From: Streptomyces endocoffeicus
Lineage (GTDB): Bacteria > Actinomycetota > Actinomycetes > Streptomycetales > Streptomycetaceae
DNA: 64,000 nt
Direction of reading: 5' to 3'
Assembly (NCBI RefSeq): GCF_016741935.1
Contig: NZ_JAERRG010000021.1
Span: 149,017-213,016, forward strand
Position 1 is the stretch's first letter. Every line of letters starts with the position of its first letter. The notes beneath the pieces are model-generated. The model saw only the letters and a list, made by a program, of their open reading frames with translations, was not told the origin of the DNA and made no database searches. Shown one piece after another: positions 54,453 to 63,971 of this stretch. Both the position numbers and the translations under genes were made by a program.

Positions 54453-55210
54453 TCATACGTTTGCCAAGTGAGCACCCGGTGCACCCATGAAAGCCGCCCA
54501 GCCCCCTAAGCCCTCTGCGAAGGTCTTCGCCAGGTTCTCCGTGGCGGCGTCCAGAGCGGCATCGGTCCGTGCAGACAGAGGGAACAGTTGCCACGGACGG
54601 GTGCTGCCACTGGTCGGCGCCTTCGGCAGCTCCTCGACAATGGCGAAGGCGTTGGTGTCGCTCCATCAGCGCGCGCTGGCCGCTGATCGAGGGTGCCGTG
54701 AAACCGGCCCGGTCGGCAGCGTCGTTGTTGACGGCCGAGCCCTGAGTAGATCCCGCCCTCGGCCGACCAGTAGCCCGACACCACGGGCGGCTCCACCTCG
54801 ACTCCGCCCGCGACCGCGGTCTCGCATTCGCCGTTCATCAGCGACCGGCACGCCATGTGGACCGCGACGAGCGACGACGAACAGGCGGTCGCCACGTTGA
54901 CGCTGGGACCGGTCAGTCCCAGCTTGTAGGAAACGGTCGGCGCGACGTAGTCGTTCGTGTTACCGATCGAGACCGTCATCTGCCCCAAGGCCTGTACGCG
55001 CTCCTGGTGGTGGCTGACGTTCTGCGGCTCGTAGGCGTTCGGAGCGCTGCCGGCGAAGACACCTACCCGTCCAGGAACGGAGAACGGATCGTAGCCGGCG
55101 TCCTCCAGCGCGGTGTGCACGGACTCCGGGAACAGCCGGTGCTGAGGATCCCGGACCTCCGCCTCCCGGGGGTGCTCATTTCTCTCCTGGTTCGACGTAG
55201 ATGTGGGCAC
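54453..55210 (-). pseudogene. Type I polyketide synthase ketosynthase, ruined by deletions
   Basis: A good ribosome site (GAGGGAGG) and GTG open a frame that after about 17 residues enters a ketosynthase in mid-domain at DPQHRLFPESVHTALEDAGYDP; the first 70-80 residues of the domain are missing. The active-site Cys region TACSSSLVAVHMACRSL is intact. After EGGIYS the frame changes: SAVNNDAADRAGFTAPS appears in a second frame, and TNAFAIVEELPKAP with the KS-AT linker (WQLFPLSARTDAALDAA) in a third, ending at 54,453. The two ketosynthase histidine regions are deleted. The module that made the product is therefore dead. Confidence 0.8.
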
Positions 55211-55691
55211 GGCAAAGTACCTCCCTCGGCGGGGCGCCTTCAGTCGGTTAACGGCAAAAACAAGGTGCTGGTGCGGATGCTCAGATGTGGTGGGAGCAGA
55301 TTATCCGGCAGGGCCGGCTGACCGTCGCCGCCTTTATGGAAGGGGTGACCGAATCACCCCCCTTGGGTCCAAAGACTATCGGCCGTAGGTAGGCCGCGCC
55401 TCGTCCGGTGCGGCCAAATCCGCAACATCGACTTGTTCGGCCCAGCCAGCGGCAATCGGCCTTCGGCCGCAGAATTGTGCGCCCGGTCGACTCTCCTGAG
55501 GCGTACACAAAATCGACTGGAACACTCGGCGAACGGTGTCCACAGACAGCGGGACACGGTTCTTCGGCACTTTTCGTGAAGTAAGTCAACTGGCTAGCGG
55601 ATACGGCGCTCGAGGAGGCCGAATCCGGCGCGTCCATAGTGCCGACGCTCGAGTATCCTAAAATTCACGTGAAATCTGCTAGGTGATCATG
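55211..55691. other. Intergenic stretch with one hairpin
   Basis: No gene is visible. A perfect stem GGGGTGA-CCGAA-TCACCCC lies at 55,342-55,360, flanked by AA and CCTT; it could be an operator or a weak terminator ahead of the polyketide synthase remnant. The rest shows only shadow-like open frames. Confidence 0.35.
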
Positions 55692-56240
55692 TTACCCCGG
55701 CGCCGCCACGGACTTGGGAGATGGCTTGAGCGGCACGACAGAGTTCATGGAGAAGTGGCCGGTGTTCGGCCGGTACGAGCAGGCGGCAGCCTGGGGGCTG
55801 GCCCAGTAGCCGTGTTCGTGGCCGATCGAGCGCTTCCAGCCGCAAACGCTATGCAGTCGACGGGTGTTGTAGAAGTCGGTGGTCCAGGTCGCGATCCGGA
55901 TCCGGGCCTTGGCGCGGGTGGAAGGTGTGCTGGTGGACGTGCTTCGCCTTCAGTACGCTGCTCGAACGCCTCGCCGACGACGGTGCTGCCCCTATGGATG
56001 TCAAGCGGCGTCTCGGGCTGGTTCCGTGCGGTGTGCCGGGGTGGTTTTGGGCACCACGGGGCGGCCGTCTGCCCGGCCTGGTCAGCCTCCGCCGTCTGCG
56101 TACCTTCCGCGCGTCCAGGCCGAACTCGGACGTGATCTTCGCGATGGTGTTCACCGAGGCCCGTCAGCCGTGCCTCACCAGCCTCATCCAGATCTTCGGC
56201 GAGACGAAGGCGCCGCTGGAGGCGTCGAACTCCTCTTTCA
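55692..56240 (-). pseudogene. IS3-family transposase (orfB) remnant
   Basis: Minus-strand pieces in more than one frame: GAFVSPKIWMRLVRHG, then VNTIAKITSEFGLDARKVRRR, and finally FYNTRRLHSVCGWKRS before a stop at 55,692. They correspond to the helix-turn-helix and C-terminal parts of an IS3-type integrase-core transposase; the DDE centre between them is lost or scrambled. Between here and the IS481 element at 56,643 (about 400 bp) nothing could be identified. Confidence 0.6.
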
Positions 56241-56642
56241 CCGCTTCGGTCGGATGCGAACCGTACTGGTTCGTCGGATGGTTCCAGAGCCCTTGGCCTG
56301 TCGTGCCCGAGCCGGTGTCCCGCGCCGGGATTCGCGGTCTCCATGTCTCAGCCGCCGCCTCATCGTGGTTGGTCACCGTGCCGCCTCGTCATCCGGGCGG
56401 AGGCACGCACAAACGCTTGCGCTAAAGGTGACGGCAACGCTGCTCTGCTCCTCTCACAGTTGCCGCAGATACTGTTCAGGTGCCTGCGTCAAGCTGGGGC
56501 CACAGCCCGGAGGACCCCGTCAACGAGCGCTGGCAGTGATCGCGGGGGTCGTCAACGCTGGGGCGTGCTGCGGCTCACGGTCGTGGCCTGAACGGCCTCT
56601 TCCTTGGCACGTGTGTGTCGTGATGCCCCATGTCGCTGTGCC

Positions 56643-57636
56643 ACTGACGATTCTCGATTACGCCTGGGTCGCGGTCTTCTGCTTGAGGCGTTCGTAGGGG
56701 GTGTGGCCGCCGAGGCCGCCGTGGGGGCGATGGTAGTTGTGGTAGTCCTCCCACTCGCGCAGCTTGTCGTTGAAGACCTCGGCGTCGTCGATGACGACGC
56801 CGTCGAGCAGGCGGTAGAACTCCTCGGCGTCGATGCGATGGGATCGTTCGACCTTGCCGTTCAGCCGCGGAGTTCGGGGTTTGATGTAGGTGTGGGCGAT
56901 GCCCTTGTCGAGAACGTGCCAGTGGAAGGCGGACTGGAACTCGGCACCGTTGTCGGTCTGGATGACCTCGACCTGGAATGGCAGGCGCTGGAGGACGTAG
57001 TCGAGGAACTGGATGGCGGTCTTCTGGTTCAGCTGCAGTCGTCGATGGCGGTGAACTGGTAGTACTTGTTGCGTCCGCCACGCCTTCCCTGGGCTGTGTT
57101 GGCGAGCGGTTCGATGAACTTGACGTCGATCTGGACGCGGTGACCGGGCAACTGCTTCTCGTACCGCTTCCACCACTTGTCGTGGCGCTTGTAGCGCTGG
57201 GAGGCCGGAAGGCGGCCCATGTCCAGGCGGTGCAGGATCCGCCACACACCCGACTGGCTGATGGTGATGTCGTGGTACCGCTTGAGGTACATCGCGATCT
57301 TCTCCGGGCCGAAGTGGTAGTTCTGCCGCAGATAGATGATCTTCCCGACCACCTCGACGTGCGTCGCGTTCGGCGATGTCTTCGGGGCCTTGGAGCGGGT
57401 GCGCAGGCCCTCGACGCCCTCGGCCTGGTAGCGCCGGTACCAGGTGTAGTACGCCTGCCGGCTGAACCCGAAATAGCGGCAGGACATCGCGACGTTCCCG
57501 GTGACCTCTTCGACATGGCGTATCACCGCCAGCCGCCGCTTGGCCCCACGGTCAAGCGGCGGGGTGGTGAGAGTGGACTTCGGCATGTGGATCTCCGTAG
57601 TGATCGGAGACCCAGGTGTCAATGATGATCGTCAGT
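56643..57636. mobile_element. IS481-type element, defective
   Basis: The element is bounded by a short inverted repeat, ACTGACGAT at 56,643-56,651 and its complement ATCGTCAGT at 57,628-57,636, flanking a single minus-strand transposase frame that is broken. True ends may lie a few bases outside the matched repeat. Confidence 0.55.
56658..57586 (-). pseudogene. IS481-family transposase, internal deletion
   Basis: The N-terminal half (RHVEEVTGNVAMSCRYFGFSRQ and GVEGLRTRSKAPKTSPN, then HRVQIDVKFIEPL with the first Asp) runs to FTAIDDCS and a stop near 57,029. The remainder continues in a second frame as NQKTAIQFLDYVLQRLPF, QTDNGAEFQSAFHW (second Asp) and NGKVERSHRID (Glu), ending HRPHGGLGGHTPYE. 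About 8-10 residues are missing at the junction (the segment normally after AIDDC), so a small deletion of non-multiple-of-three length killed the gene while all three DDE residues survive. Confidence 0.8.
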
Positions 57637-58206
57637 ATTAGAGCCCGTGATGTTCCGGGCATGGCGAACACGAGCATCTGGCTGAAAGTACCGTGAGGTG
57701 CAAGCGATACGGGCGGGTGTACGATCAATCCCGCCGCTGGCAGGGACGGCGCCCTGCTGCCGGCTTCACCGGATGGCAGCGCAAGCCCGGGTGCCGATAC
57801 CGCGGGCCTGACATCTGAGACCTCAAGACCGAGTCGACACCTGTGTCGACTTCCGTGACACAGAGCCGGGGCTGGGGCGAGGGGGATCTTCAGCACAACC
57901 TCCATCGACATCCTTACCAAACCGAACAGCCATGGCCTCCGGCATGTCTCCGGCAGCCGACCACCGGGCCTGCTGCCGTGCCGCCGAGGCGGGCCGCCGC
58001 GCCGGTGGCCGCCACGGTCGGCCGCGGAAGTTCGAATCAACTGTACTGACAACAGTCGGTGTCGGCCTGCACCGGACCGTGCTAGAGAGACTCCACCTCG
58101 GCCTCCGCCAAGAAAAGCGCACCGTTTCTTCGAGGCGAACTCCCTCCGGGTGGCCATGGCTGAGGAGCTATCACCAGCACATCTCACACATGTCTAGGGG
58201 AAGAAG
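57637..58206. other. Intergenic stretch upstream of PucR gene
   Basis: About 570 bp with no convincing gene on either strand. It contains the promoter region of the PucR-type gene, whose ribosome site AGGGGAAG lies at the right edge. Confidence 0.4.
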
Positions 58207-59604
58207 ATGAGTCCCGCCGAAAACCAGGCCCCGTCGGTATCACCACTGGCCTTCAGGCCTGCTGGGATACTCCTGCACGAAGACGACGCTCAGCCGACTG
58301 CGGCCGAGCCCAACACTCCCAGGGCCGGTGTCCGTGAGGGGAACGCCTGTCGGTCGGACGGAAAGCTGAGCGCTGCCGTCGATCTGCTGGAAGCCCGGAT
58401 CGACAGAGTGGCGGCCACCATGGTCCGCGCCTACCGGACGGAGATCGCCGCCTACGGCGAGATCACCGATGAATCACTGCTGCAAGACATACTTCACGTC
58501 TGCTCGGACACGGTCCGCTGCTGCCTTGAGGCCATGCGGCGCGGGCAGCTGCGCGACGAGGAACTGATGTCACTGACGGAAGGAGCCAGGCGTCGTGCCA
58601 CACAGGGCATCAATCGCGAAGCGGTGCTACGCGCGTATCGCGTCGGGGCACGGGTGCTGTGTGAGGAGATAGTGAGCACGCTCGCGGCCGACAGCGCCGT
58701 CGGCGAGCGGGACATCGGAGCGACGGCGGCATGGGTCCTGGAGTTCGCCGACCTGGTCTGCGTGGCGGCCGCCGCAGCCTACTCGGACCAGGTCGCGCGC
58801 ATGGCCCGCGCCCCGGAGCGGTACCACCGTTCCCAGCTGCTCGACGCCGTACTCGCGGGCACCTGGACCGAGCGCCACCGGCAGACCGACACGTTCGCCG
58901 TCCCCCACTGTGTCGCCGTGGCGCAGATCCAGGCGACGGCGACCTTCGCCGACCTGGAGGGCATCGGGCGGGCCATGGTGAGCAAAGCGGGCGCGTCGTC
59001 TTGGACCGTACGGCATCGGACCGTCGTGGCGACGCTCGAAATACCCAACGGGACGAGCAGAGACCACCTCATCCGCCGGCTGAGGCCGCTGGTCGCCGGT
59101 CAGGTGGTGGGCTTCGGGCTGGGATACATGGCGGAAGGCGCCGCTCAGACGCGGCACAGTTACGCTGAAGCACTCGACGCGCTGCGCATCGGTATGGACA
59201 CCGCGCCGCAACGCGGCGCACAACCCGTGTACGACTACAATGCGCTGGCCCCGCTGATCGCCATGCTCGCCGAGCCGGACCGGGCACGGAGATTCGTCAG
59301 CGCCGCCCTGGAGCCGCTCTCGCCGATGATGGACCGTGACTGGGTACTGCCCACCATCGATGCGTACCTGTCGCGCTGGGGCCGGTTGAAAGAGGTCGCC
59401 TCCGCGCTGGGGGTGCATCAGAACACCGTGAAGTACCGGGTGGGCGAATTACGGCCGTTCGTCGATCTGACCGCTGGCGGCGACCGGGCTGCGATGCTCC
59501 TGCTTGCGGTGCGTGTGCACGAGCACCTTGCCACCGTGCACGCCGAGCCCTCCTGCGGCGGGAGCGGGACGTCACCACTTCGCAACCACGATCGATTAGT
59601 TTGA
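58207..59604 (+). CDS. PucR/CdaR-type transcriptional regulator
   Basis: A 465-aa protein with AGGGGAAG before the ATG. Residues about 50-200 form a helical sensory region (VDLLEARIDRVAATMVRAYR, EAVLRAYRVGARVLCEEIV), followed by a GGDEF-like PucR middle domain (about 215-345) and the C-terminal helix-turn-helix (RWGRLKEVASALGVHQNTVKYRVGELRP). Such one-component regulators control nearby catabolic or biosynthetic genes in actinomycetes. It stands alone between IS elements, so its target is not obvious; the 50-55 kb biosynthetic remnant is a candidate. Confidence 0.85.
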   Translation: MSPAENQAPSVSPLAFRPAGILLHEDDAQPTAAEPNTPRAGVREGNACRSDGKLSAAVDLLEARIDRVAATMVRAYRTEIAAYGEITDESLLQDILHVCSDTVRCCLEAMRRGQLRDEELMSLTEGARRRATQGINREAVLRAYRVGARVLCEEIVSTLAADSAVGERDIGATAAWVLEFADLVCVAAAAAYSDQVARMARAPERYHRSQLLDAVLAGTWTERHRQTDTFAVPHCVAVAQIQATATFADLEGIGRAMVSKAGASSWTVRHRTVVATLEIPNGTSRDHLIRRLRPLVAGQVVGFGLGYMAEGAAQTRHSYAEALDALRIGMDTAPQRGAQPVYDYNALAPLIAMLAEPDRARRFVSAALEPLSPMMDRDWVLPTIDAYLSRWGRLKEVASALGVHQNTVKYRVGELRPFVDLTAGGDRAAMLLLAVRVHEHLATVHAEPSCGGSGTSPLRNHDRLV

Positions 59605-60263
59605 GCCCGGAGCGGAATCCCGGTAGCGGAGGAGAGCAGGCACCCAGAACACGCGAGTGCGCCTCTCCCGCTCGGTAAACGGGGCATGACCGCCCGGCGC
59701 ATGAGGGAAAACATCCTAAGCGAGCACAGATACCATCCCGACTGACGACCTTTCTTAATAATAAGGTAAAAATTCACTCACGACGAGGGAAATCGCACCC
59801 CGTCCGCATTCCGCTCGGTCGCCCCCGACCGGCGGCTTCCCGTACGGCCGCACCCCCCCCGAGAAGTACCGCGCGCCAACGACGACCTGACTGGCGAATA
59901 GAGCCAAGTTACCGTGGGATACTTTGGCTCGCTGTGACGAGGTGCGATCGTCACACCTGCCGATACCGTTACGGCTGCGGATATCGAATTAGGCAAACCC
60001 GTTCCAGCCGGCGGCACCCGACCGGCGTCGACCCAGCCCCCGACTCCCCGGTCGCGCCGCCGAACCATTCGAAATCTCGAGAATCCGCACAGCAATCGCC
60101 GACCCCCGTTGCCCCTTCGACGTGGCGCCATCACCTTGCTCTTTCCGCGATGACGTCGATACTCGGCGTCGGACCCGACAGGCATCTGGAGAGAAATATT
60201 AAATTCTCAAAGATTCGCGCTCATGGGACTCGGCTGTTGACTTTCCGGCACCCGCGGCTGCCC
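59605..60263. other. Intergenic stretch with AT-rich patches
   Basis: About 660 bp without a gene. Two patches stand out as AT-rich for this DNA: around 59,750-59,775 (TCTTAATAATAAGGTAAAAA) and around 60,196-60,212 (AATATTAAATTCTCAAAG). They could be promoters or insertion-prone sites; the IS1182-type element begins 52 bp after the second. Confidence 0.4.
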
Positions 60264-62102
60264 GATCCTGTTGCCCATTGTGGTTATGCGGTGAGGGTGT
60301 GCTTGAGTCGGGTGAGGTGGCTGGTGCGGGTGCGGTCCAGGGGGCGGTCGTTCCACCAGGCGTTTAAGCGGATCAGGTTGAGTGCGACGGCGGAGTAGAT
60401 GTGTTCGAGATGGGTCTTCGCCAGGCCTCGGTAGCGAGCGCGGCGTGTGTCGGTGACGGCGGTGGCTTGCCGGATGGTGCCCTCGATGCCGGAGCGTAGG
60501 GCGTAGTCGGTGTTCCAGTCCTTGGTCTTCTGCCGGGTTCGGGTGTGCCGGAGTGCCTCGGTCATCTGTCTGGGGTGGAGGGAGAGTTGGCGGCGGTTCT
60601 TCTTCGCGGTGGTGCACTGGGGTTTGAAGGGGCAGGGGATGCAGTCGAGGGCGGCGAAGCTGACCACGGTCTTGGGGATACCTTCGCTCACGACGGGGTT
60701 CCAGGTGGCGCTGGTATGCCCGGCGGGGCAGGTGGCCTTCTCGGTTTCCCAGTCGATGGTGAAGTCGGTGGCGGCGAAGCCCGTCTGGGCTTTGGCCTGC
60801 GGGGAGGTGTCGAGCAGGACCGGTGTGATCAGTGCGATGCCGTAGGTCTTCACTGAGCCGTGGATGAGTTCGGCGGTGGCGTAGCCGGAGTCGAGATGGT
60901 GCTCATCGGGCAGCAGCCCGCGTTGCTGGAGACGGTGGTGGACTGCGGGGAGAGTCTTGCTGTCCGGCACTGTGGAGCTGGTGGTGGCGATGTTCGTGAT
61001 CAGGTTCGGGCGTGTGCGTGCTGCTTCGGGGGCGGAGGTGCAGGTTTCGCTGATGTGGAGTTTGTAGCCGTTCCAGAAGATGTCGCGTTTGGCGGACCAG
61101 CGGGCGTCGGTGTCATAAGGCGAGGACAGCCGTAGGTGGGCGGGCGGGCGGCCGTCACCGCCCTCGTCGGTCTTCTCCCGCCGCTTGACGACCTCGCGGC
61201 CGCCTCGTGTGGTGGTGCGGGTGTAGTTCTGCAGCAGTACACACCGCAGGACCTGCACCGCGGGGAGCTCGCGCAGCCAGACCGGGGAGCCGGAGTGGTA
61301 GACCGCGCCCAGCAGGGCGAAGCCGTCCCGGGCGAAGTCCACGGCCAGTTTCTGCTGCTTGGTCCGGGAGGTGGGCAGGCGCCAGCTGTCCACCCGTGGT
61401 CCGTACCGCTTGCTCCATGAGGTCACGTCCACTGTCTGTGCGACCCAGTCCGCATCCGCGCAGGTCAGCGCTTCCAGTGCGGCGCGAACCGCTTCCCCGG
61501 CCAGCTCCAGCCGGTTCAGGTCGCGCACCGCCGCGGTCACGTGGGTGGAGTCTGTGCGCTGCTTGCCTCCTGCGGCCAGCAGGCCTTGTTCGACCAGCCT
61601 GGCCACCAAGAAGTCCAGCACCTTCTCTTCCAGGCCATGGGCGGCGACCCGGGTACGGAACTGGGACAGGACACTGAAATCGAAGCCGGGATCCTCCAGG
61701 CCCAGTCCGAGCGCGTAGGACCACGAGAGTTTGTCCCGCACCGCCTCGGCGGCCTGCCGGTCGGTCAGGTTCTCGGCCATCTGCAGCACCGTGACCAGTG
61801 CCAAGCGGCCAGGTGACCAGCCACGCGGCCCCGTCACCGCGAACGCTTCCGCGAACTCGGCATCCGCGAACAACTCACCGAGCCGATCACGCTCCACAAC
61901 CGGCAGCGGCACCTGACGTCCCCGGTACTTTGCCCGTACCGCCCGAGCCACCTCCGGCGCCGGCTCCGGCCACGACTGCGGCTCCATCGACACGGAACCC
62001 CTCCCGCTCCGTGACCGGGAACGAGAAGGACCGGCCACCAGACCAGCCTGCCGCAACGATCAACACCCCGACCAGCACAAACAGTAAATGGGCAACAGGA
62101 TC
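60264..62102. mobile_element. IS1182-family element with perfect 16-bp terminal repeats
   Basis: GATCCTGTTGCCCATT at 60,264-60,279 is repeated exactly, inverted, at 62,087-62,102. Between them lies one intact minus-strand transposase gene. No target-site duplication is evident in the bases directly outside. The right end is 7 bp from an IS terminal repeat (62,110-62,130), so it inserted beside, or preferred, another element's end. Confidence 0.85.
60284..61987 (-). CDS. IS1182-family transposase
   Basis: A 567-aa transposase; ATG 61,987 is used, with a GTG two codons earlier possible. The N-terminal domain (FAVTGPRGWSPGRLALVTVLQM, MAENLTDRQAAEAVRDKLSW) and LGLEDPGFDFSVLSQFRTR, then GKQRTDSTHV with the first catalytic Asp, HHLDSGYATAEL with the second, and a CIPCPFKPQC cysteine cluster, match IS1182-type enzymes. 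The C-terminal RSGIEGTIRQA segment holds the catalytic Glu. The frame is uninterrupted, so this may be the only active element in the window. Confidence 0.9.
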   Translation of the reverse strand: MEPQSWPEPAPEVARAVRAKYRGRQVPLPVVERDRLGELFADAEFAEAFAVTGPRGWSPGRLALVTVLQMAENLTDRQAAEAVRDKLSWSYALGLGLEDPGFDFSVLSQFRTRVAAHGLEEKVLDFLVARLVEQGLLAAGGKQRTDSTHVTAAVRDLNRLELAGEAVRAALEALTCADADWVAQTVDVTSWSKRYGPRVDSWRLPTSRTKQQKLAVDFARDGFALLGAVYHSGSPVWLRELPAVQVLRCVLLQNYTRTTTRGGREVVKRREKTDEGGDGRPPAHLRLSSPYDTDARWSAKRDIFWNGYKLHISETCTSAPEAARTRPNLITNIATTSSTVPDSKTLPAVHHRLQQRGLLPDEHHLDSGYATAELIHGSVKTYGIALITPVLLDTSPQAKAQTGFAATDFTIDWETEKATCPAGHTSATWNPVVSEGIPKTVVSFAALDCIPCPFKPQCTTAKKNRRQLSLHPRQMTEALRHTRTRQKTKDWNTDYALRSGIEGTIRQATAVTDTRRARYRGLAKTHLEHIYSAVALNLIRLNAWWNDRPLDRTRTSHLTRLKHTLTA

Positions 62103-62109
62103 CTGCGCT

Positions 62110-62130
62110 TGCCGGAAATCTCATCCGTCC
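62110..62130. repeat. IS terminal repeat, copy C
   Basis: TGCCGGAAATCTCATCCGT then CC, about 100 bp before a transposase N-terminal fragment. It has the orientation expected for the left end of the IS whose right ends lie at 49,785 and 49,986. Confidence 0.5.
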
Positions 62131-62228
62131 TGGTGGGGGCGGGTGCATCGGGTTTCCCTAAATCTGGCCGCGGTCGCTAGAGCTGGCGCTCTCGCGCAGC
62201 TGCTGTCAGCGCGTCATGATGATCGATC

Positions 62229-62490
62229 GTGTTGCTGCGACTGGCTTACCTGGGTGTGTCGAACGCGTACGCGATGCTTCGCCTGCTGCCGATGACCGAC
62301 CGGGACAAGGACGCGGAGGTCCTCGCTCTGCGCCACCAGATCACCGTGCTGGAGCGCCAACTCGACAAGGACAAGATCCGGTTCACGCCCAGCGATCGGG
62401 CGTATCTGGGAGCGCTGCTGCACCGGCTGCCCCTGCACGTCCTGCGAAGATTACGGCTGCTCGTACGCCCCGACACGGTGCTGCGTTGGC
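62229..62490 (+). pseudogene. Transposase N-terminal fragment 1
   Basis: About 88 codons: MLLRLAYLGVSNAYAMLRLL, EVLALRHQITVLERQL and FTPSDRAYLGALLHRLPL, with RLLVRPDTVLRWRQT at the end. This is the N-terminal domain of the same type of integrase-core transposase whose C-terminal ends lie near 50 kb. Homology ends at about 62,490 and the catalytic part is missing. Confidence 0.7.
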
Positions 62491-62578
62491 GGCAGACTGA
62501 TCACGGATCTTCGGTTCTCCTCGACGTTCACCCCGGGGTCTTCACCAGCGCAGGGCCCCGGCGGCATCATGATCTGTC

Positions 62579-62730
62579 GTGCTGCTGCGTCTGGCCTACC
62601 TCGCCGCAACCAACGCCCTGGCGTTCCTACGGCTCCTGCCGATGAGCGACAGAGAGAAGGACGTCGAGATCCTCGTACTCCGGCACCAACTGCGGGTCCC
62701 GCAACGCCGGGTCGGTAAGCCGACCGGGCG
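62579..62730 (+). pseudogene. Transposase N-terminal fragment 2, cut by IS3 insertion
   Basis: About 50 codons, MLLRLAYLAATNALAFLRLL, KDVEILVLRHQLRVPQRRV and GKPTGR, paralogous to fragment 1. It stops exactly where the inverted repeat of the IS3-type element starts (62,731), so the element probably inserted into this gene. The rest may continue beyond the right edge of the window. Confidence 0.7.
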
Positions 62731-62794
62731 TTTCCCCTTGATCGTGGACACCCTGATCATTGGATCGTGATGATCCATAGGACAGGAGTGCTCG

Positions 62795-63082
62795 TTGGGG
62801 ACGTCGAAGTACTCGCCTGAGTTCCGGGCCGATGCCGTCGCGCTGTACCACGCGAGCCCTGGTGGGACGTACGCGTCGGTGGCCAAGGACCTGGGCGTCA
62901 ACCACGAGACGCTCCGCACGTGGGTGCGGGATGCCGAGCAGGCAGCCCGGCCCGGGGCGGTGGAGGCCACCGCGATGGAGAAGGAGAACCGGCAGCTGCG
63001 GGCGCGGGTGAAGGAACTCGAGCTCGAGCGGGAGATCCTGCGGAGGGCCGCGAAGTATTTTGCGGCGGAGACCAGCTGGTGA
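62795..63082 (+). CDS. IS3-family transposase OrfA
   Basis: A 95-aa protein starting at TTG with AGGAG 8 bp before. It has the IS3 helix-turn-helix (YSPEFRADAVALYHASPGGT to NHETLRTWVRDAEQ) and a leucine-zipper coiled coil (ENRQLRARVKELELEREILRRAAKYFAAE). Its stop overlaps the GTG of orfB, the usual place for the frameshift that makes the OrfAB fusion transposase. Confidence 0.9.
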   Translation: MGTSKYSPEFRADAVALYHASPGGTYASVAKDLGVNHETLRTWVRDAEQAARPGAVEATAMEKENRQLRARVKELELEREILRRAAKYFAAETSW

Positions 63083-63971
63083 GCAGCCGCTTCCAGTTCG
63101 TCGAGGATCACCGTGGCGCCTTCGGCGTCAAGCGGCTGTGCCGGATACTCGCGCTCTCGCGTTCCGGCTTCTACCGATGGCTGGCCGGCGCGGACGTGCG
63201 GGCCAGCCGGGCCCGGGCGGACGCCGAGCTCGCCGAACGCATCGCCCAGATCCATCAGGAATCGGACGGTACCTACGGGGTCCCGCGCGTCACCGCCGAG
63301 CTGAGGGACTCCGGTCGGCGGGTCAATCACAAGCGCGTCGAGCGCGTCATGCGCAAGTTCCACATCGTCGGGCTGCACCTGCGCAAGAAGGTCCCCCTAT
63401 TCCCGAGCCGTCAGCGACACCGGTGCCGGACCTGCTCCAGCGGGATTTCACCGCCCAGGAGCCGAACACCAAGTACGTGGGCGACATAACCTGTCTCCCC
63501 GTCGGCAACGGCCAATTCCTTTATCTGGCAACCGTGTTGGATTTGTGCTCGAAACGCCCGGCAGGTTGGTCGATCGCCGACCACATGCGCGCCGAGCTGA
63601 TAACCGACGCGCTCAAGGCCGCCGCGAGAGCCCGGGGTGCCGACGGACTGCGCGGGGCAATCTTCCACAGCGACAACGGGGCGCAATATGTGTCGAAGGA
63701 GTTCGCCCAGGCCTGCTCGGAGCTGGGCGTGACCAGATCGCGCGGCGCGGTCGGCACAAGCGCGGACAACGCCGCCGCGGAGAGTCTGAATGCGACCATG
63801 AAGCGCGAGACGCTGCAGGGGCGGAAGCGGTGGAACGGGGCGCGTGAGGCCCGCCTCGCGGTCTTCCGCTGGGCAACTCGCTACAACACCTGCCGACGGC
63901 ACTCCCGCCTCGGCCAGATCAGCCCGATCACCTACGAACAGCGATCAACTACGCTGGTCACCGCCGCATGA
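63079..63971 (+). pseudogene. IS3-family transposase OrfB with frameshift
   Basis: From the GTG the frame reads FVEDHRGAFGVKRLCRILAL and GTYGVPRVTAELRDSGRRVN to LRKKVP. At about 63,395 the coding frame changes: PEPSATPVPDLLQRDFTAQE, VGDITCLPVG (first Asp), FHSDNGAQYVSKEF (second Asp) and DNAAAESLNATMKRE (Glu) follow in another frame to the stop at 63,971. A single-base loss explains it. DDE residues are present but no full OrfB can be made. Confidence 0.85.

Noticed and set aside
54506..55210. The ketosynthase frame as an intact small protein
   Set aside because: It enters the domain mid-way and loses homology after EGGIYS while the true continuation appears in other frames.
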